Positions 17,986 to 26,700 of a stretch of DNA of 27,003 nt are shown here, piece by piece. The position numbers were made by a program, and so were the translations under genes. The notes under the pieces were generated by a model. That model did no database searches and was not told where the DNA came from. It saw only the letters and a program-made list of their open reading frames with translations. The stretch lies in NCBI GenBank assembly GCA_005223375.1, contig RXOD01004169.1:1-27003 (forward strand). Direction: 5' to 3'. Source of the DNA: Amoebophrya sp. AT5.2 (lineage: Eukaryota > Sar > Dinophyceae > Syndiniales > Amoebophryaceae). Each line of letters begins with the position of its first letter. The stretch's first letter is position 1.

Positions 17986-19857
17986 ATGTCGCAATTCGAC
18001 CTCGACCTCGACCCACCGGCGGCACTACACGAGCAGGACAACATTCTTAGCCACATGATTTTGGTGTGGGGATTTTCGGACATCGAATGGCGCTTTCCGT
18101 TGGATGACGGCGTCGAGACTACGGATTTGCTTACGGTGAAGCGTGCAAAGGAGATGCTTCGCGAGGAATCCAAAAAGCCGCGCTCAAAAGTGCTCTATCC
18201 GGATCATGCGGCAAAAAACACAACGGAAAAGGAAACCAGCTTCATCGGGCATCTTCAAGAAGATGAAGAACAAGAGCTGCACAAAGAAAATGAACATGAT
18301 TTTTGGGTCGCTGGCGGCGCCACCATTCCGGTGGACGCCATGATACTGCTAGACATGGAACACCACGAGCACGACTCCGACGGACATGATGACTTGACAG
18401 GAGCCGGGCAGGATGACGCTGCCGGACAGCACGAGGAGTCGGATCACGCTGAGCCATTTAGTGTTTTACCAGACGCCACCCTGATGAGGACAGTGGGGTA
18501 CCGCGCGCGGGTTTGCCTGAAGCCTCTGGAAGCGGTGGTGCAGCCAGCGGATGCGATCGAGCGGCTGAAAGACAAGATTGACAAACTGAGGAAGGTGGAT
18601 GGTTTTTGGGTGTGGGACCGGAGCGTTCTCGGGGTTGCCGCTACGGAGTGGTATCGCCATGCGGGGCTAGCGGATTTACGGAGCTACCTGGTATCTACTT
18701 TCTCTAACGCTACTCCTTCTACGTCCTGCCAGTCGGAAGGTTGTCAGGGGGTCCAGCAAGAACCGGGCGACAGCAGGTTCTTGGATCCATCATATTTTCC
18801 TGCGGAAACGGGCGACAAGCTACCGGGGCGGTTCATCGCAATACTTTGTGCCGTAGAGGCAAACAGGCTCGCCACAGACGCTTGGGCTTTTCGGCGCAAC
18901 CACCACAAAACCGAATTTTGGAACCCCGACTACGTCAGGCGCATGGCTGAGGATATTCAAGCAAGCGTGGAGGAGCAGTATGTTGACGCCCTCGGGAAGC
19001 TTCTCTTTTTCGTCCGCGCAAAGCACGCTGGCACGCTTTCTCAGAAGCAGTTCTGTCTCGCAGCGGTAATTCGGTGTCTGTCGCGCGCACCGCACCACGT
19101 CGGTTGGATGAAACATATGGTCATTGACGGCATGTGGAAATTCCAAAACTCGAAATCCATGCCACTCGCACGGTTCGTGCCTCGCCTGCTCAATGTGCTC
19201 AGTACCGATGAAATACTAGACGACATACTGCTGCCGCTTGCGCGAGTCAACATTGCCCTCGATGTAGGAAAGTACAAAAGTTGTCCAAAACTTTCCGACT
19301 TCCTTTTGGAGAGGGAACAGAGCAGCAGTAGTTCGCCGAGTTGTAGTCCTTCAAGCGGAAATTGTGACGGCCCGCGCACATTATACAACGCTGACAAGGA
19401 ACACGAACAAGCCCTTTTTGACGTTTTCGAAGAGTGCTGTAGCGTGGTTTTCGACAGTGCCGGCCATTACGCGCTGCTTTCGCTTGCCAGCGCGGGCGCG
19501 CTCGGACGTGGACATCCGGAATTGCAGACCTGCTCACAGCGAATCTCCTTCCTCGAGAGCTGGATCCCCCGCTTGACGGAGTTGATGTTTTCGCATCTAC
19601 TCTCCGTACCACTCGACGGTGATTTGGCGCGAAGTTTGGTGGCTACCGAGCTCGGACATTCGCGGCTGGAAGATTGTCAGGACTCTATCGTTAGGGAGAC
19701 GAGAATGTGTTGTAATTTCGGATTGGGGAGGGGAGGGTTGAAGAAAATGATTAAGTCCGGCCGCGTGTGTTTTCCAATTATCCGGGTCTCAGCACCAGAT
19801 ACCACGAAGGCCGAGACTGTTGCAGTACCTGCAACGGGGCCAGCTGGGGGCAGTTAG
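17986..19857 (+). CDS. Orphan protein B2, tandem paralogue of B1
   Basis: The product is 623 residues in a single frame, with no recognised family. Same architecture as B1: near-identical N-terminus, His/Asp-rich stretch (shortened by in-frame indels), FWVWDRSVLGVAATEWYRH core, and helical FVPRLLNVLSTDEILDDILLPLARVN segment. B2 keeps segments missing or replaced in B1 (TEFWNPDYVRRMAEDIQ, HHVGWMKHMVIDGMWKFQ, SCPKLSDFLLERE, EECCSVVFDS). These read as normal folded protein, so B2 looks closer to the ancestral form. It ends GPAGGS at a TAG. A GAG/GTGAGC donor-like site lies just after the stop (19868-19874), and B1 reads through the corresponding position. In-frame indels between the copies suggest both have been kept as coding sequence. 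Confidence 0.78.
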   Translation: MSQFDLDLDPPAALHEQDNILSHMILVWGFSDIEWRFPLDDGVETTDLLTVKRAKEMLREESKKPRSKVLYPDHAAKNTTEKETSFIGHLQEDEEQELHKENEHDFWVAGGATIPVDAMILLDMEHHEHDSDGHDDLTGAGQDDAAGQHEESDHAEPFSVLPDATLMRTVGYRARVCLKPLEAVVQPADAIERLKDKIDKLRKVDGFWVWDRSVLGVAATEWYRHAGLADLRSYLVSTFSNATPSTSCQSEGCQGVQQEPGDSRFLDPSYFPAETGDKLPGRFIAILCAVEANRLATDAWAFRRNHHKTEFWNPDYVRRMAEDIQASVEEQYVDALGKLLFFVRAKHAGTLSQKQFCLAAVIRCLSRAPHHVGWMKHMVIDGMWKFQNSKSMPLARFVPRLLNVLSTDEILDDILLPLARVNIALDVGKYKSCPKLSDFLLEREQSSSSSPSCSPSSGNCDGPRTLYNADKEHEQALFDVFEECCSVVFDSAGHYALLSLASAGALGRGHPELQTCSQRISFLESWIPRLTELMFSHLLSVPLDGDLARSLVATELGHSRLEDCQDSIVRETRMCCNFGLGRGGLKKMIKSGRVCFPIIRVSAPDTTKAETVAVPATGPAGGS

Positions 19858-19869
19858 GGTCACTGTCGA

Positions 19870-20087
19870 GGTGAGCTTTGTTTCCTCAGCACGAAATGTT
19901 GAATGTTCTTTATCACGCGCGTCGGCAGGACGACGTAGAGGTAGACAAAGACATGGGTTCTGGATCAAGTCCTTTCACTTTGGAGTTAAGTCCTTCTTTG
20001 CCGCTTGGCTATGTTGATGTACGTATTCTATTGATGAACAACAATCGCGTTCGCGGCCGCGTGCACTGTCACTGGGCTCATTGCAAT
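19870..20087. repeat. 3' flank of B2, homologous to the 3' flank of B1
   Basis: The same ordered words as 16459-16795 are present. It ends in the perfect 12-nt palindrome TCATTGCAATGA (20079-20090), exactly where the B1 flank departs into unique sequence. R3 starts here. No gene is seen. Confidence 0.65.
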
Positions 20088-20453
20088 GATGCTTCTTGCA
20101 AAACCTCACGACTCAAATTCAAGATGTGGCGAAGAAAAAAAGTATAAAGAGATGAGCTCATTCTCAGGACCACTGCTCCCAAACCCAATTTGCGTTTGTG
20201 TCGTGTTGGGATCCTCTCTCAATGGCGTGTGACCGATCCGTATCATGTCTTGAAATTGCATTTGCAGACCCGCGAACTCGTGGCGCGTTTGATGTCTATT
20301 TTATAGTTGAAGTTGTTACTAGAGAACGTTGTCGAGCTCGAGAGTCGATCTCGATTCTTTCACAATTCTTTTTCTCGTCCAAGGTACCCCCGCTTAGACT
20401 ACAGCTACACTTCATTTTTCGTCCGAACGAACCACCTACGCAAAAGAAAAAGC
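20088..20453 (+). promoter_or_regulatory. Upstream block R3, before the S9 peptidase
   Basis: R3 carries the R core from GATGCTTCTTGCAAAACC through GGCGTGTGACCGATCCG and ACTCGTGGCG to TTTTTCGTCCGAAC (about 20415-20428), then CAAAAGAAAAAGC and the peptidase ATG. The B-specific leader is absent, so the T-rich word lies about 39 nt before the ATG here but more than 200 nt before it in the B genes. This shows that R is a module shared by two unrelated genes, not simply part of the B duplication. Confidence 0.6.
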
Positions 20454-22778
20454 ATGGCCAGCGCAAAGGAGACTCGCGACGGCACGCTGCACGTTTACAA
20501 CGTGCCTCCTCGCGACCCAAAGTTGTCTGAGCGGCTTCTTCGCTATCAGCAGGTGCGGCATGCGTCCTTTGCTGGCTTTGACGATTACGCCGTGGAAGGA
20601 AACACTGGCGCAGCAGGAGACGAGGGAGGAATCTACGTGGCCACCCGGTTTGGCGACGCGCAACAGATTCACGCGGTCAACTTTCCCCTTGGCATGCGCG
20701 AGCAGCTCACATTCCTGAAAGAACCGGTGAAGCTCTGCCTGGTGCCCCCCCCGCCGCCCCTCAACGTCGGATCCTCTTTTCCAGCAACCACCTCTGGCTT
20801 CATGTACGGTGTCGACAACGGTGGCGACGAGCGCACGCAGTACTGGTTCTTCCACCGGAACACCGGCGAAGCCAAGCTCCTCACGGACGGCGAATCCTCG
20901 CACAGATCGCCTAAGTTTTGCCGCAACGCGACGTCAAGTCCCTGTTCGTTGGCGTTCAGTTCCAACGCGCGGGACGGAGAACACTTCGACGTCTACATTC
21001 TGGACAACTTCAACGGAGGCGCAAACGGGGAGAAAATCGTCGCGCAGAAAATGGTGTATTGTGCGGGCGAGATGCCGGGCTACATGATGGTCGAGGATTT
21101 CTACAGCGAGGGCTTGCTCGTGATCCGCCACTACGTGTCCGTGTCCGACTCGAAGCTCTTTGTGCTGCGGCGAAACGAAGAAGGCGCTCCTGCGGCCGCC
21201 GCCGGAGACGAAGAACTCAGCCAATGGGAGCGCATCGACGTGACAGACCCAGAGGACGCGTCCGCCGCGTCGCCCGACGAGGAAGCAGCGCTTTCCGACG
21301 GCGTTTTCACGCCGAACGGGAAGGGGCTGTTTTACGCCTCCGACCGCGGCACGGAGTTCAAGACGCTGCGGTTCTTCGACTTACAATCCCGGAAGGGGTA
21401 CGCGGTCCCTACTCCTGTCAACTGGGACGTCGAGGACATCGTTGTTTCCGACTTCGGAGACCTGGTCGTGGTCTACAACGAGGACGGCGTCTCCACCGTG
21501 TACCACGGGAAACTAGATAACTCGCTGGCCGGGCTGGAGCGGATCTCGGTCGCGGTTTCGAACATCCTGGCGCAGTCCCTGCGGAAGGTGCAACTCCAGG
21601 GCCTGGCACTGGGCATCATCGGCCGCTGCGAGTTTCGCCCGGGGAGCCGATTTTTCGCGTTCTCGTACGCGCAAGCAACGGGCCCGAACGACGTGTTCTC
21701 GATCGACTTCGGAGACAGCTCGGCAGTGGACGAGCAGGGTGGAGACCACGTCGTGCGCCCCGTCCGGTGGACGAAGTCCGAAGTCGGGGGGTTGGACTCG
21801 AAGAACTTTGTCGCGCCCTCACTGATTCGCTACAAGAGCTTCGACGGCCTGGAAATTCCTGCCTTTGTGTACTATCCGTCAACGAGAAAAACATCAAAGC
21901 AAGGCGAAAATAGCGACACGAAGACTAAAAAAGTGCCTGTGATCATTCATCCCCACGGCGGGCCCGAGGGGCAGCACCGTCCGCGGTTCGCGGCCATCTA
22001 CCAGTACTTGGCGGTGGAGATGGGCATTTGCGTGATCGATCCGAACGTCCGAGGCTCTTCGGGTTTCGGCAAAAAGTTTGTGACCCTCGACGACGGCCGG
22101 AAACGCGAGGACTCGGTGCGGGACATCGGCGCCTTGATCGACTGGATCTGTGCGCAACAAAAGGACACCCTGACTTCTAGTTCCGCGTCGAACGGCGCCG
22201 GATACAACGAGCAGTACGACTTCGACCCTGCGCGCGTCGCCGTTTGGGGCGGCAGCTACGGCGGCTACATGGTGCTCGCGTCGCTGATCCACTTCAACGA
22301 AAAGCTGCGGTGCGGCGTGGACATGGTCGGCATCTCGAACTTCGTGACGTTTCTGGAGAACACCGCCCCGTACCGGCGGAAGCTGCGCCGGAAAAAGTAC
22401 GGCGACGAGAGCGACCCGGCGATGCGCGAATTCCTGCTGGAGATCTCCCCGCTGACGAACTGCGACAAGATCAAGGCGGCGCTTTTCATCGCGCAGGGGA
22501 AGAACGACCCGCGGGTGCCGGCCTCGGAGGCGGATCAGATCTTCGACAAGGTGAGAGAGAGAAACGGAGACGACAAAGTCTGGTACATGCTCGCGGACGA
22601 TGAAGGACACGGATTTTCCAAGAAAAAAAACGTAGACGCCTACCAGGAAGCCATGGTGCGCTTCTGGCAAAAGTGGTTGCTGGATGGAGGAGGAGATTGT
22701 AACGCGGAGGGCACAACAAACGTGAGCAACGGCGGGAGCACCAGAAAGGCCGAGAAAGATGGCAGATGCTGCTTGTGA
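20454..22778 (+). CDS. S9 prolyl-oligopeptidase family serine peptidase
   Basis: The product is 774 residues in one frame. The N-terminal about 480 residues look like the beta-propeller of S9 peptidases, with repeated strands such as YWFFHRNTGEAKLL, HFDVYILDNFN and FTPNGKGLFYASDRGTEFKTLRFFDL. The C-terminal part is the alpha/beta-hydrolase domain. HPHGGPEG is near 499-506 and NVRGSSGFGKKF follows. The nucleophile motif GGSYGG has Ser601, GKNDPRVP has Asp685 and DEGHGF has His719. The triad is complete, with spacing normal for the family. The closest subfamily by feel is S9C, acylaminoacyl-peptidase or dipeptidyl-peptidase-like. It would cleave short or N-modified peptides. There is no signal peptide, so it is probably cytosolic. 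The ATG at 20454 is chosen because the broken copy at 17368 begins at the same codon and the upstream in-frame part is R block sequence. The C-terminus ends RCCL; the two Cys are not in a CaaX position. Confidence 0.92.
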   Translation: MASAKETRDGTLHVYNVPPRDPKLSERLLRYQQVRHASFAGFDDYAVEGNTGAAGDEGGIYVATRFGDAQQIHAVNFPLGMREQLTFLKEPVKLCLVPPPPPLNVGSSFPATTSGFMYGVDNGGDERTQYWFFHRNTGEAKLLTDGESSHRSPKFCRNATSSPCSLAFSSNARDGEHFDVYILDNFNGGANGEKIVAQKMVYCAGEMPGYMMVEDFYSEGLLVIRHYVSVSDSKLFVLRRNEEGAPAAAAGDEELSQWERIDVTDPEDASAASPDEEAALSDGVFTPNGKGLFYASDRGTEFKTLRFFDLQSRKGYAVPTPVNWDVEDIVVSDFGDLVVVYNEDGVSTVYHGKLDNSLAGLERISVAVSNILAQSLRKVQLQGLALGIIGRCEFRPGSRFFAFSYAQATGPNDVFSIDFGDSSAVDEQGGDHVVRPVRWTKSEVGGLDSKNFVAPSLIRYKSFDGLEIPAFVYYPSTRKTSKQGENSDTKTKKVPVIIHPHGGPEGQHRPRFAAIYQYLAVEMGICVIDPNVRGSSGFGKKFVTLDDGRKREDSVRDIGALIDWICAQQKDTLTSSSASNGAGYNEQYDFDPARVAVWGGSYGGYMVLASLIHFNEKLRCGVDMVGISNFVTFLENTAPYRRKLRRKKYGDESDPAMREFLLEISPLTNCDKIKAALFIAQGKNDPRVPASEADQIFDKVRERNGDDKVWYMLADDEGHGFSKKKNVDAYQEAMVRFWQKWLLDGGGDCNAEGTTNVSNGGSTRKAEKDGRCCL

Positions 22779-23738
22779 GGATTCCAGCTCTTCCCCTTGA
22801 CACAACTCATGACGCTGAGAAAAATCAGCTCTGTCAGAATTGGCATGTGATGCTACAACGATCGCTCCTCGCTGCAGCGCGAACCTTGCCGGGATGTTCC
22901 CTACTTTAAACGCGGTGGCTGGAAGACACCACACTTCGGTGCAGCATTTCCTGCATTTTGATGTTGTATTGTCGCGTGATGAGGAGCTTAAGTACTGCTT
23001 CCTCCCCCACCTTGACTGGTCCACCAGCAGTGGTCTTTTTTCATGGATCGATCCATCATGTTCATGTTCATGGTGTTAAAAAAGGTAAACCTGAATGAAT
23101 CCGAATCGCCAGCGGACCACCCTGTACATACGCCGTTTCCTGTGCATTCATCTTCGTCGACGTGTTTGCGGCGGTTGGGTACTCTCACTGAGTTGTACCA
23201 TGCATCGCAAAGATTGATGAACAACACCCCATGCTGCAAAAACCGAAATCCAATGCGGAAGCAACAATTTTTGATGTTTGCCAGCACATCTAGTACGCAT
23301 ACTGGCCTGTATCGCTTCCTGTATACATAGTTATAGACGACTGCAGTACACTGTCACTGACTGAAACAGTAGAAACAGCCTTGGTTCTTGGCGACATTAA
23401 AGAAGTGCTGCGCACAATCTCCTTCGTGTGTCTGTGTTGGCGTCTTTGTCTAACAAAACAAAGGCGATGCTGATGAAGTAGATGAAGAGTTACGCTTTGA
23501 AGTTTTGTCCTTTGTGCGGCCCTTGAATCGAGGCGGCCTGCATTCTCTTTGTGCCCCGGCGACGCGTGGGCCTGGGTACTTTTTCGGGCCCACTGCTCAA
23601 ATGGCTGCGCCGGCGGTGGGTCGCATCACGAAGTTTCCGCGCATCAACGACCATCGACCCTGATATTCGCTGGTGGCCAGCACACCGCGTTAGCACTGGT
23701 CATCGCCCAACGAACCGAATTCGTGTTTCCACAACGCC
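22779..23738. other. Intergenic region, no supported gene
   Basis: A plus-strand frame at 23043-23330 and overlapping minus-strand frames show no domain; the long minus-strand frame 21894-23024 is mostly a shadow of the peptidase. A perfect 14-nt palindrome ATGGATCGATCCAT lies at 23043-23056. Two overlapping open frames near 23549-24087 are in the wrong phase for the next gene. Confidence 0.45.
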
Positions 23739-26700
23739 ATGCAGGATTTCTCGCAAGCGGGATTGTCTCCACCCGGGGAGCAGCATAGCCCGACGATTCC
23801 GGAACTGCTGCCGTTTTCATCGAGCCCGAGGGACCACGACGACGCCGACGGAGCAGGACAGCCCAAACCGCTTCCGAAAATCGCGACCAATCCAAATTTG
23901 GAGGACATCCCCCTCGACCCCTTCGACGCCGAAGAGGACCCGTTGCGGAAGCGCCACGTCAACGAGGAGCCAACCGAGAAACGCGTTCTATTCACTACGA
24001 TCGTGGAATTCAACTGCCAACAGTGCCACGCAAACGTGCTCGTCGAGGACCGGGACGCGAGGTTCGTGCACGCGAAACTCGCGGTAGCCTGCTCCATGTG
24101 CCGCGCCAGGTACGAGCTAACGCTGGAGGACGGGCTGAAGTACCGGGTGCGGCAAAAGCTTTTTGGGAGCGGTGCTGGTCGTGGGAAGAAAGATGGGAGT
24201 GCAACGACGAAGACAACAGAAGGGAAGGAGGAGCCGGCATCACCGGTCGACATTCCAGCGATAACGCGAACGACCAGTAGAACAGCATCGGTCGTGGGGG
24301 CCCGGAAAGTGGAAGGTACGAATGCGGAGAAGAATAGCGACTCTCCGGAACTACAAACACTAATGCCACCAAAAGAGAAAACGCAGAGCTTGAGCGAGGT
24401 CGTGGCGTCCGTGACGCTCGAGTCTTACGTGGACAAGTATTCGGACACTGACTCTTGGACCGGTTCCATCGTTTGGTCTGACCTGGAGAGCGTTGCCTCC
24501 GCCGATATCCGTCGCGCGCGGGAGATGCGTGTGCGTGAGCAAGAATTGATGTCGTCGGAGGACGCCGAGTCTCCACGAGGCGACCGCGGTACGTCTACGT
24601 CCAACTCGTCGGTGTTCGGTTCTAACGCGTCCGGGGACGAGCTGCGCGGGGGAACAAAATCGGCGAGCGGGGGCGGCCGACTCGATTTGCGCGAGGGAAC
24701 CCTCAGTAAGAAGTCACGCTCGCCGAAAAAATGGCAGACGCGCAGGAAAAGGAGAAAGCATCAAGTCGGCAATGAAGACGGTTCCTCCCACCGACGACTG
24801 CGGATTTCCACGACCGACCCAGGGCAGCGGGAGGACACTCCCAGCCCAGTTACCTCCGACGCGGAAGTGGAAGAAGGCAGCGCACCCTTTGCAGCGCTAC
24901 TCGGCGCCACTGGAGGTGCGATGCTGCTGGACACAAAAGAGAAGAAGAAGAGGCGAAGTAAGAAGTCGAAGCAACGACAAGCGAGCACGATCGAAGCGCA
25001 GAAGGGGCCCGCAGTCATGTCTTCGAGCGCAACGACGTCGAATGAAACCATCCCGGTCGCCCGTGAGGACGTAAAATCGCTAGCGAGGTATTTCTGGTCG
25101 CGGAATCGTGCGCGCAGACGGACGACCACACGAAGTCCGCTCAGGAGTCCGGAAAATAGCACCGCGGACTTGCTCCGGCTGCAACACTCGCTAGAACGCG
25201 TGCAACAGCTTGAGCAGGTGCGTGCTGGCGCGGCGGAATCTGGGCAGGATAGTAGTAGTGCCGTGGGGACGGGGGCGGCGCCAGGGACAAAGAATCCAGC
25301 AAGCAGGGTTAGCACGCTGAGCAGCCGAAGCGCGCCGCAACTCCAACTGCCAGAGGGAGCTGCACGGGCAAGTGCTGCAACAGAAATTCCTCCCGACGCA
25401 ATCGGAGGAGACGAAGTAGACACACAGGATGGAGAATCAAAGTCACATGAAAAGGGTGCCAGCGGGCAACAGACGGCGTCGGCCGGCAAGGTGAATGGTG
25501 CTCGTACTACATTTCAGCAGCAGGATGCTGTTGAGCTGTACACCTACAGCCCACCGGCGAGTACTACGCCTGTCCTGCCGACCAAGCGGCCGCGCACGTT
25601 TTCTGACGCGACAGTGTTGAGCGCCGCGACAGAAGGCAGTCGTCTCTCTCGGTCAATCACCACAAGTGGCGCGCTACAATCACTCCACGAGACGCCATCG
25701 CAACCACTGATTTACGATCGCGGTCACCTGCTCACGCTGAAAAAAGCGATCAGCGCCGGAAATCTGTCGGCGATGCCTTCACCAGAGGCAACGCCTGACA
25801 TGCCAGAGCGGATACCGAGCGTCGGCCAACATCATGATGAATCGTCGGCAGATGAATCGTTGGGCTTGGGGGTCAAGTCGAGGGGTCCCGCGACCTCCTC
25901 GCACAGTCCTTTTTCGTCGTTGCTCGGAGGAGGGTCGCCCGTGAAAAACTTGCAATCCGACACGCCAAACGCGGCTGCAGCTCCGGAGGTTGGTGCTGGC
26001 GGAGGCATTGCAGGTACCACTGCGAGTGTAACGTCAAGGGGGAGTGCAGCAGAGGCAACGCCGCTACTGGTTGATGAAGAGCTCAAAGGCGAGGATTCAT
26101 CACCGCTGCGACGCTCACCTTCGACGAAGCTGGATGAGAAGAATCAACTTGCTGCCTCTGCTCCCGCTGCATTGCTGCCGCCGCACGAGTTGCCTGCCCC
26201 CATTCTGCGAGAATCAACATCATCCGAAATTGAGCCACTCACGCGCAACTCACGCGGCCTCACGATTTCTGTCGAGCGACAGGGCCCGCAGGAGCCTTTC
26301 GATGCGGGGAAGGTGGCGGCCAGCCCCGAGTTCCTTGGCTTTCTGCACACGCAGATCGCGGGGCGGCGTGAAATCCTGGCTCGGCTGAAAGAGGCTTCCT
26401 GGCGCAAGCAGGTGCAGACACACAACGTTCTGCGAATGACGAAGGCGGCGCAGGACGTTGCACTCGGCGGTGGCCCTGCGCACGTCGTTGACGAGCATCA
26501 AGGACCAACAACTACTGCGGGACTTCAAGCCGCGGCGCCGGCACCCGGAGATGGCGGTCGCCCCCCGCCATCATCAGGGACTACAATGAAGTCGGGCGTC
26601 GCGACGCAACAAGGCCCGCTTGGCGATCCGGGCGTTGCTCTTGGTCTGCTCACTCGCGCCAACCAGGTGGAGGAGAACTGGCTGGCAGCCCGTCGTCGCG

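Noticed and set aside
20307..20453. In-frame upstream extension of the peptidase by 49 codons
   Set aside because: This stretch is R block sequence shared with the B genes, where it is not in a coding position; the broken copy also starts at the 20454-equivalent ATG.
21894..23024. Minus-strand frame of 376 codons opposite the peptidase
   Set aside because: It overlaps the catalytic domain of a clearly conserved S9 peptidase and shows no domain of its own.
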